Assembly: GCF_017569225.1 (NCBI RefSeq)
Contig: NZ_CP071868.1
Coordinates: 3,100,001-3,164,000, forward strand
Reading direction: 5' to 3'
DNA length: 64,000 bases
From: Pengzhenrongella sicca
Lineage (GTDB): Bacteria > Actinomycetota > Actinomycetes > Actinomycetales > Cellulomonadaceae
Program-made: the position numbers and the translations under genes
The notes under the pieces: generated by a model
Databases searched by the model: none
Seen by the model: only the letters and a program-made list of their open reading frames with translations
What the model was told of the DNA's origin: nothing
Part shown: one piece after another, positions 16,547 through 25,776 of the stretch
Position numbering within the stretch: position 1 is the stretch's first letter
How the letters are laid out: each line of letters begins with the position of its first letter

Positions 16547-16564
16547 CCTGACATCAATGTCAGG
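16547..16564. promoter_or_regulatory. candidate MerR operator (perfect 18-bp palindrome)
   Basis: CCTGACAT-CA-ATGTCAGG is a perfect dyad in the 50-base gap between the divergent Old Yellow Enzyme and MerR genes. MerR regulators bind such dyads inside overlong promoters, which fits this position. Confidence 0.75.
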
Positions 16565-16581
16565 GGCAAGGGGGTCGGCAG

Positions 16582-16929
16582 ATGCGCATCGGATCGCTGG
16601 CGCGAGCGACGGGCGCGAGCGCCCGCTCGCTTCGGTACTACGAGGAGCAGGGCCTGCTCGGGAGTGAGCGCAGCCCGGGTGGGCAGCGTCAGTACAACGA
16701 GCGCGCCGTGGAACGCGTCGGCCTGATCAAGTCGCTGTTGTCCGCAGGGCTGCCAAGCGCCACGATCTCCGAAGTGCTCCCGTGCATCAGCGAGCCGTCG
16801 ATCCAGACGCCGTGGCTAGCCGCCCGGCTCCGGAGCGAGCTTGACCGCATCGACCACCAGCTCGCTGCGCTCGAGGCGACGCGATGCGTCCTCGCCGAAC
16901 TCGTCGCTCGGTACGAAGCAGCGCCCTGA
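16582..16929 (+). CDS. MerR family transcriptional regulator
   Basis: A 115-residue regulator: winged helix-turn-helix at residues 1-70 (MRIGSLARATGASARSLRYY then GLL and a RQYNERAVERV wing), then a helical dimerisation segment (ARLRSELDRIDHQLAALEAT). No cysteine-rich metal loop is present; only one cysteine near residue 72 and one in the coiled coil. Redox or small-molecule sensing is possible. Controls its own promoter and the divergent oxidoreductase by inference from position. Confidence 0.88.
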   Translation: MRIGSLARATGASARSLRYYEEQGLLGSERSPGGQRQYNERAVERVGLIKSLLSAGLPSATISEVLPCISEPSIQTPWLAARLRSELDRIDHQLAALEATRCVLAELVARYEAAP

Positions 16930-17136
16930 CCAGCGAGCTATTCCCGATCGGCGACGTGGAGTCGGTCGGCGTGCTCTGGCAGTGACGTGTCGGCGAACCT
17001 CGTCCGACGCGCCGACGCCCGCCGCGCGCAAAGGCCCGGCCAGCGGGGATGGTCGGCAAGCGATCGTGGACCTTGGTCGTCGAGCGCTCAGCCGGGGTCT
17101 GTTTCGACCCGGTTCGCGACGACTTTCGCGGGCGAC

Positions 17137-17754
17137 TCACCCCGTCGCGAACGGGGTTTTCCTTGCCCTCGGCGTGGACTCCGACGAACGGTTCCCCTCG
17201 CCCTCGAAGGTGTACGCGCCACCCTCGATGCGCTCGAGTTGGCCGCGGGTCCACTGCGCGCCCGCGTCCGCCGTGTGCACCCAGAGGTGCATGATCTCGC
17301 CGATGTGGCCGAGCGGTTCGGGCCCGTCCTCGGGGCTGTAGTAGTCGGTGACGCTCTTGCGCCACTCCTCGAGCCCCTTCACCCTCGTCTTCAGTAGCGC
17401 CACCACCTCCTCGCGCGGCAGATGGACGATGAAGCCGATGCCGGACGAGACAACGTCCATCTTCTGGTCGTAGGAGGCGAGGGCTTCGCGCAAGAGGGAG
17501 AAGAACTCCTTGGTCCCGAGCTGCGTGATCTCATACTCGGTGCGCGGCGGGCCGCCGGCCGTCGACGGGGCGATCTCGTGGGCCGAGAGCAAGCCTTGTT
17601 TCGCCATCTGCTTGAGCGCGTGGTAGATCGAGCCGGGCTTCGCGTTCGACCACTCGTGCGCGCCCCAGGACTCCAGGTCGCCCCGCACCTGGTAGCCGTG
17701 CGCGCGGCCGTGCTGGTGGACGGCGCCCAGGACGAGGAGACGGATGGCGGACAT
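17137..17754 (-). CDS. PadR family transcriptional regulator
   Basis: A 205-residue PadR protein: N-terminal winged helix (MSAIRLLVLGAVHQHGRAHG, then SIYHALKQMAKQGLL and RTEYEIT wing) and a C-terminal helical Vir-C-like domain (EEVVALLKTRVKGLEEWRKS, and a W-rich HLWVHTADAGAQW). It is divergent from the VOC protein gene, and an imperfect dyad lies between them. PadR repressors of this two-domain type often control detoxification or resistance genes. Confidence 0.9.
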   Translation of the reverse strand: MSAIRLLVLGAVHQHGRAHGYQVRGDLESWGAHEWSNAKPGSIYHALKQMAKQGLLSAHEIAPSTAGGPPRTEYEITQLGTKEFFSLLREALASYDQKMDVVSSGIGFIVHLPREEVVALLKTRVKGLEEWRKSVTDYYSPEDGPEPLGHIGEIMHLWVHTADAGAQWTRGQLERIEGGAYTFEGEGNRSSESTPRARKTPFATG

Positions 17755-17772
17755 GCAGAGACCCCTTCCCTT

Positions 17773-17790
17773 CTAATCAACTTTGACTAG
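17773..17790. promoter_or_regulatory. candidate PadR operator
   Basis: CTAATCAACTTTGACTAG is an imperfect dyad (7 of 9 positions match) between the divergent PadR and VOC genes and close to both starts; it is the only AT-rich stretch in the gap. Confidence 0.6.
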
Positions 17791-17800
17791 AGTACCGGGT

Positions 17801-18502
17801 ATGACCGAGAAGACGATCCCCCTGCTCCCGTGTCAGACCATCCCGCCCGTCATCGACTTCTACACGGCCCTCGGTTTCGAGGTGACCTTCCTGCAGAAGA
17901 GCCCCAATCCGTTCGCGGTCGTCGAACGCGGCGACATCGAGCTGCAGTTCTTCGGCATGAAGAAGTACGAGCCTCGCGAGTCGTACAGCACGTGCTACGT
18001 CCTCACCGACGACGTGGACGGGCTGTATGAGGCGTTCCGGGCCGGGCTCAAGGCCGCGTACGGGAAGATCCCGAACCGGGGCATACCGCGGATTGGGCCG
18101 CTCAAGGACATGTCCTACGGGGTGCGGCAGTTCCTGATGACCGACCCCGGTGGCAACTGCGTCCGAGTCGGGCAGCCCACCAGCGAGGACCAGCACCACC
18201 GGCCCGCTCCCACGGAGACCTTCGCGCGAGCGCTGCACAACGCCACGCTCTTCGCCGACTCCAAGGAGGACCCGGCGGGCGCGGCGAAGATCATCGATCG
18301 GGTGCTCGGACTCGAGGACGACAGGCCGACAGCGGTACAGCTCGTGCGCCTCCTCGTACTGCGCGGCGACGTGGCCGGGCGGCTCGGCGACGAGAGGACG
18401 GCAGTGTCCGCGCTGGAAAGTGCCGTCGCGGTCCAACTCACCGATGCGGAACGCGAGTCGGTCCGCGGCGACCTCGCGCGGCTGAAGGACCTGGCGGGTT
18501 AG
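17801..18502 (+). CDS. VOC/bleomycin-resistance-like protein with helical C-terminal extension
   Basis: A 233-residue protein. Residues 1-130 are a VOC domain (IPLLPCQTIPPVIDFYTALG, then FEVTFLQKSPNPFAVVERGD, ending 'FLMTDPGGNCVRVG') like bleomycin-binding proteins. Residues 140-233 form a helical extension (PAGAAKIIDRVLGLEDDRPT and GDVAGRLGDERTAVSALESA) that resembles TPR-like repeats. The ATG at 17801 gives the standard VOC start; an upstream in-frame TTG overlaps the operator. The PadR gene next door suggests induction by a toxic ligand. Confidence 0.82.
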   Translation: MTEKTIPLLPCQTIPPVIDFYTALGFEVTFLQKSPNPFAVVERGDIELQFFGMKKYEPRESYSTCYVLTDDVDGLYEAFRAGLKAAYGKIPNRGIPRIGPLKDMSYGVRQFLMTDPGGNCVRVGQPTSEDQHHRPAPTETFARALHNATLFADSKEDPAGAAKIIDRVLGLEDDRPTAVQLVRLLVLRGDVAGRLGDERTAVSALESAVAVQLTDAERESVRGDLARLKDLAG

Positions 18503-18728
18503 CCCCAGCCCTGGCCGATCTCCTCCGTGAGATCAAAGGCCGGCTCGCCGTCGAGGGACTCGCGGGGCTCGTCAGCCGCAGCGTCTCAGCGACGGGAAGC
18601 GGCAACTGCTCGGACCTGCGACACATCGAGCGGCGACCGGCTTCAACGAGACATGTTCGCTGCCGGCACCGTCAGGGGTCGCACCTGCCAGTAGCCAAGG
18701 GTCTACCGCGGAGCATGTCAGGCCGGAC

Positions 18729-18905
18729 GTGGATTTCCTCAAGCGCAGGGGCCGCGGGCGCCCTGGTCGTGTGGCTGAACCTCTGCAAGTCGTCGCCGTC
18801 CGGCTGACCGCCGAGGAACTCAACGCTCTCGACGCGGCGGCAGCCAAGCACGACATGAGCAGATCCGAGGCGATCCGTTTTGCGCTGGCCCACTTCGTTG
18901 GATGA
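18729..18905 (+). CDS. small ribbon-helix-helix (CopG-like) protein
   Basis: A short protein (58 residues from GTG 18729, or 44 from GTG 18771) whose C-terminal 40 residues read VVAVRLTAEELNALDAAAAK and then HDMSRSEAIRFALAHFVG. This is the strand-helix-helix pattern of CopG/Arc repressors or antitoxins. No toxin gene is adjacent. The start is uncertain. Confidence 0.6.
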   Translation: MDFLKRRGRGRPGRVAEPLQVVAVRLTAEELNALDAAAAKHDMSRSEAIRFALAHFVG

Positions 18906-18935
18906 AGGTGCACCCCAGAGCACACACGCGCGGCG

Positions 18936-18953
18936 TCGCGTCTGCAGACGCGA
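18936..18953. terminator. 18-bp perfect palindrome between converging genes
   Basis: TCGCGTCTG/CAGACGCGA forms an uninterrupted palindrome in the 77-base gap between the CopG-like gene and the DUF1801 gene, which converge. It may be a bidirectional terminator or an operator; there is no T-run. Confidence 0.35.
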
Positions 18954-18982
18954 TTCCCCGCTACGGGTCACTCGCGGTCGCC

Positions 18983-19453
18983 TTACAGCTCAGTTGCGGG
19001 TCGTGGGGCTGGTCCGGCGTGGTCTGAGGCCTGATCGACGGTCATGCCGTAGTGGATGGCCGAGTGAAGGGCGTCGACGTTGATGACAGAGAGGCGCTTG
19101 AATTTGATGCAGTAGCCCGTGACGCTCGCTTTGCCGATCGCGTCACTGTAAGTGCGCGCGAGGAAGGTCTTGTCCTCGAGGCCAAGGACGTAAACCGAAA
19201 TGCCCGCCGTGTTGGCGCTCAGGCCGATGCGATAGAACTCGCGCGACGACCCGTTGGCGTAGTTGATCGTGTAGACGCCATAGCCAATGTTGGGGTTCGC
19301 CACGACCTTGCCGACCTCGTTTGTGCCGTCGTTGAACCACAATCTGCACCCAGGAAATTCAGTGAGCACCCGGGCATGCAGCTGTCGGAGGTCGGCCTGC
19401 TTGGGCTCGGCCAGACTGGCGAGGTGAGCCTCGATCCGCTCAGGAATATCCAT
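18983..19453 (-). CDS. DUF1801 domain protein
   Basis: A 156-residue protein with the YdhG-like/DUF1801 pattern: MDIPERIEAHLASLAEPKQA at the start, then a strand-rich core GTNEVGKVVANPNIGYGVYT and a 'RLSVINVDALHSAIHYGMTV' end. Function of the family is not established. The ATG at 19453 is preferred over an upstream in-frame codon as it places the conserved helix at the N-terminus. Confidence 0.75.
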   Translation of the reverse strand: MDIPERIEAHLASLAEPKQADLRQLHARVLTEFPGCRLWFNDGTNEVGKVVANPNIGYGVYTINYANGSSREFYRIGLSANTAGISVYVLGLEDKTFLARTYSDAIGKASVTGYCIKFKRLSVINVDALHSAIHYGMTVDQASDHAGPAPRPATEL

Positions 19454-19937
19454 CTCGGGACGAGATGCTAGCAATCCTGACGTCTGCCGGAACAGGGCCC
19501 GGCAGGCCGAGATCAACGAGAGTCACCGTCCTCCTCGACCACGGCCGCCCAGCAGACGCGCAGGGCGGCCCGCAGGCCCGCCCGAGCAATGCGGGCGGAG
19601 GTGGTGACTGACGGTCGGGTTGCTCGTCGCAACAGGTCCCCCCAGATTTACGACGACGACCGAAGCCACCGCCGGGCTGTCGATACGCGGCGGAGCGATG
19701 CGGGCCGACGACGGCGCTACCGAGGCACGCCACTGCTCCGCGAACAGGAAGATGATTGGCCCGGCGATGAGCAGCGCACCACCAGCGCGGCGTTGGGGTA
19801 ACCGATGCGGCTCCGGGTCCGCGGTGGTGCCGGTTGACCTGCCGACGGTTGTGGCCCCTTGAGGTGCGTGTCTGGATGCGCACCAGGGCCAGGTCCGGGA
19901 CTCTTGCTTGCTGCTCGCCGCATGTCGACGCGCACAC
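19454..19937. other. gene-poor gap
   Basis: No supported gene in 484 bases. A minus-strand frame contains a hydrophobic stretch (ALLIAGPIIFLFAEQW) but has no convincing start and merges with noise, so it may be a decayed gene. Confidence 0.4.
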
Positions 19938-20714
19938 CTAGAGCGCGATGCGGTCGGCGGGCACGCGCTCGATACGCGTCCACCCCTTCCAGCCGCGCTC
20001 CTCGAGGATGGCCATCAGCTGCGCGGCGACCGGCGACGCTGCGACCGTGGAGGCGTCGAGCAGGTCGACGAGTGCATCGTCGTGCCAGTCGTCGCCGAGC
20101 TCGCCAGCCTCCACGGCGCGGATCATCAGCCGCTCCAGCAGGTCGGCGACCTCCACCACGCGCGGGTCGTCGGCCTCCCAGTCGAGCCCCTCGCTCAGCA
20201 GCAGGTACAGCCGTTGCGTGTCCGGGTCGTCGAGCTCCTGGTGCTTGCTCACCATGACGGCGTCGATCTCGTCGGGCGCCTGCGCTGCGACCATGATCCA
20301 GGCGTCGCGCTCCATCTCGATGTACCGCTCGTCGACGCCGAGCCCTCGCACCCTGTCGAGGTAGTCCACGACCGACGTCGGCAGCGCCAGCTGCTCCCCC
20401 GCGGCGAGCAGCGTCAGCCGTTTGCGGGTGGCCTGCAGCCGTCGGACCTCCGCGCGGAGCTGCGCGTCGATCTCCTCGACGCCACGTGCGAACCCGTCGG
20501 CGTCGGCGTCGAGCAGGTCCTGGACGCGGGCGAGCGGCACACCCGCCTCGGCCAGGGTGCGGATCCGGATCAGCCGGACCACGGCCGCGGCGTCGTACGT
20601 GCGGTAGCCGGATCTGTCACGCTCGGGCTCCGGTAGCAGGCCGATCTGGTGGTAGTGGCGCACGGCCCGCGCCGTGACCCCCGCATACCGGGCAAGCTGG
20701 CTGATGGTGAGCAC
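19938..20714 (-). CDS. MerR family regulator of the DrrAB-type exporter
   Basis: A 258-residue regulator. The MerR helix-turn-helix is at residues 1-70 (VLTISQLARYAGVTARAVRH then YHQIGLLPEPERDRSGYRTY) with a coiled coil (QLRAEVRRLQATRKRLTLLA). The C-terminal 150 residues form an acidic helical domain, possibly a ligand-binding domain of the TipAS kind. The GTG at 20714 is the natural start just before the helix-turn-helix. It lies 14 bases downstream of the permease gene on the same strand, so the exporter and its regulator form one operon. Confidence 0.85.
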   Translation of the reverse strand: MLTISQLARYAGVTARAVRHYHQIGLLPEPERDRSGYRTYDAAAVVRLIRIRTLAEAGVPLARVQDLLDADADGFARGVEEIDAQLRAEVRRLQATRKRLTLLAAGEQLALPTSVVDYLDRVRGLGVDERYIEMERDAWIMVAAQAPDEIDAVMVSKHQELDDPDTQRLYLLLSEGLDWEADDPRVVEVADLLERLMIRAVEAGELGDDWHDDALVDLLDASTVAASPVAAQLMAILEERGWKGWTRIERVPADRIAL

Positions 20715-20728
20715 GGATTCAGCCTCTC

Positions 20729-21490
20729 TCACGCGATCTTCCGGCGGTAGGTCACGGTCGCGTACACGTACGCCACGACGAGGATGCCGACGCACCAGGC
20801 CAGGGCAACCCCCACGTCCCCGCCCACCGGCTGCCCGGCGAACAGGCCCCGGATCGTGTCGACGATCGAGGTGACCGGCTGGTTCTCGGCGAACCAGCGC
20901 ACCGGCCCCGGCATCGTCTCGGTGGGCACGAACGCGGAGCTGACGAACGGCAGGAAGATCAGCGGGTAGGAGAACGCGCTGGCCCCCTCGACCGACGAGG
21001 CGGTGAGGCCGGGCACGACGGCGATCCACGTCAGCGCGAACGTGAACAGGACCAGGATGCCGACGACGGCGAGCCAGGCGACCACCCCGGCGCCGGAGCG
21101 GAAGCCCATGAGCAGAGCAACCACGACGACGAGGACGATCGAGATGAGGTTCGCGGCGAGCGAGGTCAGCACGTGCGCCCACAGCACGCCGGACCGCGCG
21201 ATCGGCATCGACTGGAAACGCTCGAACATCCCGCCCTGCACATCCCCGAACAAGCGGAACGCGGTGTACGAGATCCCCGAGGCGATGGTGATGAGCATAA
21301 TGCCCGGCAGCATGTAGTCGATGTACCGGTCCGGGCCGGTGTCGATCGCCCCGCCGAACACGTAGACGAACATCACCATGATCGCGATCGGCGTGACTGC
21401 GGTGGTGACGATGGTATCGATGCTGCGCGTGACGTGGCGTAGGGAGCGCCCGGTGAGGGCGACGGTATCGGCGACGACGTACGTGGTCAT
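20729..21490 (-). CDS. ABC-2 type transporter permease (DrrB-like)
   Basis: A 253-residue permease with six membrane segments of the ABC-2 type: TIVTTAVTPIAIMVMFVYVF, IMLITIASGISYTAFRLF, an 'FERFQSMPIARSGVLWAHVL' loop (coupling helix region), and a late SAFVPTETMPGPVRWFAENQ stretch typical of daunorubicin-resistance DrrB proteins. It would pair with the ATPase encoded 10 bases upstream to export a drug or lipid-like molecule. A second, broken copy of its 3' part is at 23941-24222. Confidence 0.9.
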   Translation of the reverse strand: MTTYVVADTVALTGRSLRHVTRSIDTIVTTAVTPIAIMVMFVYVFGGAIDTGPDRYIDYMLPGIMLITIASGISYTAFRLFGDVQGGMFERFQSMPIARSGVLWAHVLTSLAANLISIVLVVVVALLMGFRSGAGVVAWLAVVGILVLFTFALTWIAVVPGLTASSVEGASAFSYPLIFLPFVSSAFVPTETMPGPVRWFAENQPVTSIVDTIRGLFAGQPVGGDVGVALAWCVGILVVAYVYATVTYRRKIA

Positions 21491-21499
21491 GGCGATCCC

Positions 21500-22270
21500 C
21501 TAGCTCTGGCTGGTGGTGACGGCGAAGAAGATCTCCTCGAGGGACGGCCGCTTCTCGACGTACTCGACCTCGGTCGGTGGCAGCAGCCTCGTCAGCTCGG
21601 CAAGGGTGCCGTCGACGATGATGTGGCCCTGGTGCAGGATCGCGATCCGGTCCGCGAGCTGCTCGGCCTCCTCGAGGTGCTGGGTGGTGAGCAGCACCGT
21701 GGTGCCGGCCGAGGCCATGTCCTTGACCCTGGCCCACACCTCGAGGCGCGCCTCGGGGTCGAGGCCCGTGGTGGGCTCGTCGAGGAAGATCACGGGCGGG
21801 TCGCCGATCAGGCTCATCGCGAGGTCGAGGCGACGGCGCATGCCTCCCGAGTACTCCCCGACCCTGCGGCCACCCGCCTCGGTGAGAGAGAACCCGCGCA
21901 GCAGGTCGTCGGCGACGGCGCCCGGGTCGGGCAGGTGGCGCAGCCTCGCGATGAGGACGAGGTTCTCCCGACCGGTCAGCACCTCGTCCACCGCGGCGAA
22001 CTGGCCGGCGAGGCTGATGGACCGGCGGACGTCCGCGGCGCGCGTCACGACGTCACACCCATGGACGGTGGCGATTCCCGCGTCGGGCTTGAGCAGGGTC
22101 GAGAGGATCCGCACCAGGGTGGTCTTGCCGGCTCCGTTCGAGCCGAGCAGGGCGACGATGCTGCCAGCCTCGATGTCGAGGTCGATGCCGCGCAGCACGT
22201 CGACCGTGCCGTACGACTTGGTCAGCCCGTGGACCCGGATCGCGGGTCCCGCGCTTGGTGACGTGGTCAT
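21500..22270 (-). CDS. ABC transporter ATP-binding protein (DrrA-like)
   Basis: A 256-residue ATPase. Walker A is GSNGAGKTT at 43-51, the Q-loop follows, the signature is YSGGMRRRLDLAM, Walker B is VIFLDEPTTGLDP, and the switch His is in LLTTQHLEEAE. The end 'PSLEEIFFAVTTSQS' is typical of the DrrA subfamily, whose C-terminus contacts the permease. First gene of the exporter operon (ATPase, permease, MerR). A dyad upstream is a candidate MerR site. Confidence 0.92.
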   Translation of the reverse strand: MTTSPSAGPAIRVHGLTKSYGTVDVLRGIDLDIEAGSIVALLGSNGAGKTTLVRILSTLLKPDAGIATVHGCDVVTRAADVRRSISLAGQFAAVDEVLTGRENLVLIARLRHLPDPGAVADDLLRGFSLTEAGGRRVGEYSGGMRRRLDLAMSLIGDPPVIFLDEPTTGLDPEARLEVWARVKDMASAGTTVLLTTQHLEEAEQLADRIAILHQGHIIVDGTLAELTRLLPPTEVEYVEKRPSLEEIFFAVTTSQS

Positions 22271-22337
22271 CGTCCGTCCCCTCCCTTTCGACCGTCCGCT
22301 TCCGGTGCGGAGCAGCTCTGAGAACGAGGGTGGAGGG

Positions 22338-22358
22338 TTGACGCGGGGGCAAGGTCAA
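22338..22358. promoter_or_regulatory. candidate MerR-type dyad upstream of exporter operon
   Basis: TTGAC (22338-22342) and GTCAA (22354-22358) are inverted across 11 bases, about 70 bases before the ATPase start. MerR-type exporter regulators bind such sites in their operon promoters. Confidence 0.4.
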
Positions 22359-22417
22359 GGCGGTGCCACCCAGATCGACTCGGGCCGTCCGGGGGTGGCC
22401 GTTCACCTCCACCAGCA

Positions 22418-22431
22418 CATGACATGTCATG
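22418..22431. promoter_or_regulatory. 14-bp perfect palindrome
   Basis: CATGACATGTCATG is a perfect palindrome in the gap between the divergent exporter operon and the broken ABC gene. It could be an operator; no partner is obvious. Confidence 0.35.
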
Positions 22432-22484
22432 CCGAGATCGTGATTCCGGGCACTACTTCCGGAGGAGCCCGGGCGTGAGCCTGA

Positions 22485-22870
22485 GTGCATGACGACAACA
22501 CAGCAGACACCCACTACCTGCCCGCCAGCAACGAGACCCTCGTCCTGGAGGAGTTGCTCGGCGCCTCCAAGCAGTTCGGAACTTGCTCGGCAACGGTCCA
22601 GGCCGTCCGTGGCCTGGATCTGGAGGTGCATTCAGGCGAGCTCCTGGCTCTCCTCGAGCCCACGGGGCGGCAAGTCCACGGCGATCAGGATGCTCGCGGG
22701 TCTGACAGCGCCGACGTCGGCGACCGCGCGCCTGTTCGGGCCTGACCCTCGCGACATTCAGGCCCGGCGGCGCTTGGGTGTGATGCTGCAGGCCTCGGGG
22801 ATACCGGACACGCTGCGGGTGCGCGAGCTGCTCACCCAGTTCCGCGGCTACGCCGGTGATCTTCACGAAC
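22485..22870 (+). pseudogene. frameshifted, truncated ABC transporter ATPase
   Basis: Two overlapping frames together encode the N-terminal part of an ABC ATPase. The first gives LVLEELLGASKQFGTCSATV and VRGLDLEVHSGELLALLEP; near 22662 the reading must shift to give GGKSTAIRMLAGLTAPTSAT and then LFGPDPRDIQARRRLGVMLQ. The Walker A coding region has lost about two bases relative to the usual LGPNGAGKST. After 'LLTQFRGYAGDLHEP' similarity stops, so the signature and Walker B motifs are gone. It is a dead gene. Confidence 0.75.
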
Positions 22871-23044
22871 CGGCCTCTCGGCGCATCGGTCGGCTCCCGT
22901 CAGCGACCTTCTCGGCTTTGGTGACCATCGCTTTGGTCGCCTTGTTGTCGTGCTGCTCGGGTGCGAACTCCCACTGGTAGACCACGCGCGACGACAGCGA
23001 AAGCGCCGACACGCTCGACCGTCGGCACCTCACGAACATCTGGG

Positions 23045-23593
23045 CTAGAGCCAGCTCCACCAAAGAAGACCAAACAATGCAACAAGGACAACGAGACCAT
23101 ATTGCCACCAGCCAAGCACGGCGTACCGCCTGACATATTTCGAACTAGTGCCACCGGACGATCTAGTCTCCAGCCAGCCGTGCATTTCGTCTACTACGCG
23201 GTCAACGCGGGAGACGCGACCAGTCATTCGCGCCCCATTTGCCGCCTGAACCGCCCAAGTGCGGATCCTTGTTCCATCATGCAATTCTACTACCACGCGG
23301 TCGTCGCCAGAGAAGCGAGCGATCGACGACCACGGAATCTCGGATTCAACAAAGATGTTCTTAATCAGCAATCCATCCTGATATACCCCGATGCACGAAT
23401 TGAAGGCGAAGGCGCAAAACAGGTAAACAACAACCGTCATCACCACGAAGAATCCGCTAGTGCCAGCAGGGTCTTCGTTGCTCGCGGGGTCCAAGAGAGC
23501 CGCGCACACGAACACGAAACAAAGCACGACGGTAAAGCCGGCCATTACTTGCGTTCCGTCTGACGTCCGAAAGACTTTCTGCGGCTCTTTCAT
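23045..23593 (-). CDS. PH-like domain membrane protein, unknown
   Basis: A 182-residue protein with two membrane segments near the N-terminus (VMAGFTVVLCFVFVCAALL and GFFVVMTVVVYLFCAFAF), then a beta-rich part (GVYQDGLLIKNIFVESEIPW then SIARFSGDDRVVVELHDGT) that fits a bacterial PH-like domain, and a last membrane segment (YGLVVLVALFGLLWWSW). Base composition is lower in GC than its neighbours, suggesting later arrival. The ATG at 23593 is preferred; a TTG 30 bases upstream is possible. Confidence 0.6.
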   Translation of the reverse strand: MKEPQKVFRTSDGTQVMAGFTVVLCFVFVCAALLDPASNEDPAGTSGFFVVMTVVVYLFCAFAFNSCIGVYQDGLLIKNIFVESEIPWSSIARFSGDDRVVVELHDGTRIRTWAVQAANGARMTGRVSRVDRVVDEMHGWLETRSSGGTSSKYVRRYAVLGWWQYGLVVLVALFGLLWWSWL

Positions 23594-23940
23594 CGATCTC
23601 AGCACTTTCCGGAGGAGGAACAAATTGGTCCAGGCATCCCTGCGTGCGACGATGTCACACCCCTAATAGCGGTCGAGGCCCCCCTTAGAGCGTACCCAAT
23701 GGCTCCTCCGAATCCTACGAATACAGCACCCACCGCCGCTTTTTGAGTGACCACCCGCCACGACTGTCGACCAATATACCTATTCGTAAGCCCGCCAACC
23801 ACCACGAGCGATCCGCCGAATGCCGCACACACACCCCAAGTAGCCCAACGCGGTGGCGGACAAGCCCGCAAGGATTGCCCCGCTGCCGGCAGCGATAGAC
23901 CCGCGCCGCGGTCGCCATCTTGTGAATGCGATCGCCGGTG

Positions 23941-24222
23941 CAAAGCGATCTTCCGGCGGTAGGTCACGGTCGCGAACACGCACGCCACAACGAGGGTGCC
24001 GACGCACCAAGCCAGCGCGACCCCCACGTCCCCGCCCACCGGCTGCCCGGCGAGCAGGCCACGGGTCGTGTCGACGATCGAGGTGACCGGTTGGTTCTCG
24101 GCGAACCAGCGCACCGGCCCGGGCATCGTCTCAGTGGGCACGAACGCGGAGCTGACGAACGGCAGGAAGATCAGCAGGTAGGAGAACGCGCTGGCCCCCA
24201 CGACGAGGCGGTAGGCCCGGGC
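23941..24222 (-). pseudogene. duplicated 3' fragment of the DrrB-like permease gene
   Basis: About 280 bases nearly identical (roughly nine in ten bases by eye) to 20740-21020, the 3' part of the intact permease gene. It encodes SAFVPTETMPGPVRWFAENQ and GQPVGGDVGVALAWCVGTLV, then ends at 'YRRKIA' and runs on into unrelated sequence to about 23599. A 7-base deletion relative to the intact copy breaks the frame near its 5' end. With the ATPase remnant at 22485 it marks a duplicated and decayed exporter. Confidence 0.8.
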
Positions 24223-24275
24223 ACGACGGTTCCACAGAAATTCTGACTGTGGGCTGTGGTAGACCGAATGGCCCG

Positions 24276-24464
24276 CTACGGCGACAGTGGTCGTCGCTCA
24301 ACGGGTGGGTGCCGCCGTCGGTCTGGAACCCGAACGCACCGAACGGCGCCGCGGCCCTTGGTCCGCAGGTCGTACAGCGTCTGCGCGCTGACGTGGAGCC
24401 GCTCGGCGAGCTCCGGCAACGACAGCACCTCGAGGGTGCGTTCAATACTGTCCTGAGTGTCCAT
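24276..24464 (-). pseudogene. excisionase-like helix-turn-helix, frameshifted
   Basis: From ATG 24464 the frame reads MDTQDSIERTLEVLSLPELA then ERLHVSAQTLYDLRTKGRG, the AlpA/MerR-like helix-turn-helix of actinobacterial integrative-element excisionases. The expected second half (strand plus 'DVDAWL') is present only in another frame (APFGAFGFQTDGGTHPLSDD), so a frameshift follows residue 39. It lies 170 bases from a tRNA-derived attachment-like site. Confidence 0.6.
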
Positions 24465-24544
24465 GACACCTAGGCGTGCGGCGCCCGCCACGACGGGTCG
24501 AACCGCGTCGTGATCGGGCCGCGTGACGTCGAGTGACGACGACG

Positions 24545-24848
<304 letters not shown>

Positions 24849-25061
24849 CCCGCGCCGACAGCGCAGGCCTCCGGACACGGCGTCGAGCGCGATCCGCCCT
24901 CGGCTGAACGAGCGGGCTCGTGTCGACGAAGGTCGCACCCGCCTCGTGGCTGGCTTGTCAAGGGCTCCGCGGACTCGATCGCGATCAGCCCGATGTAGAC
25001 GTATGAACTTGAAACCAGTAGGGACTTCCCCCGAGTTGAGGAAGCCTGAGATCCTCACCGA

Positions 25062-25568
25062 GTGGACGACGCAACCTTCGCACTTGTAGGAGCAGTAGTC
25101 GGCGCGACCGTCGGCGGTGCCATCACGGCCGCGACAACTTGGATGAACGGGCGTAAAGAGGCGGCCGAGAGCAGAGATCTGAACGCTCGCAGGATTCGAG
25201 AGGAGTCCCGATCCTCGCTCGCGGCGCGCGCCTCGGAGTACCTCGCCGCGGCGTACCACGGCGTAGCTGCACTTCGAGACTTCGCTCTCGCGACCATCGA
25301 CGGGAAACCAGTTCTGGAAAAGCGCGAGGTTTGGCCGACCCTAGATCGGGTCAACCGCGCGCTAATCAATATCGAGATAAACGACTCGCCAACATTCGTG
25401 CGGGCCGCTCTTGAACTCGATGCAGCAATGACAGCGCTTTCTCGAAGCGCAGGCGCGGTGGTTCACGACCAGGACAGTTGGCGCACTGCGCGGCGCACCA
25501 TCATTGGCGACCTCCCCGAAAAGGTGAAGGACGCAGCGAAACACGATTTGAGCCTTTTTGAAAGGTAG
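25062..25568 (+). CDS. single-membrane-segment protein, unknown
   Basis: A 168-residue protein from a GTG: one membrane segment at residues 4-28 (FALVGAVVGATVGGAITAAT), then a charged helical region (RKEAAESRDLNARRIREESR) and further helices to the end. No family recognised. Its layout (short anchor plus cytoplasmic coiled coil) is like that of the pseudogene at 51600. Confidence 0.6.
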   Translation: MDDATFALVGAVVGATVGGAITAATTWMNGRKEAAESRDLNARRIREESRSSLAARASEYLAAAYHGVAALRDFALATIDGKPVLEKREVWPTLDRVNRALINIEINDSPTFVRAALELDAAMTALSRSAGAVVHDQDSWRTARRTIIGDLPEKVKDAAKHDLSLFER

Positions 25569-25776
25569 CAGTCGGAACATTTCCCGAATGACAGTTCCGC
25601 GCCCACTGTCCGCCCGTCATGCACGGCCGACGCGGGGGGTTCAGAAAACTACTCGGGTCGGCGAGCGGTTTGAGCAAGTCTCGTAGGGCGACCTTGCGCC
25701 CGCTCGGCAGATCGATCTTGCCGACGGTGACGGCGCTGGTCGCGGCGAAGAGCCGACTTCATCATCATCTCGGCGT

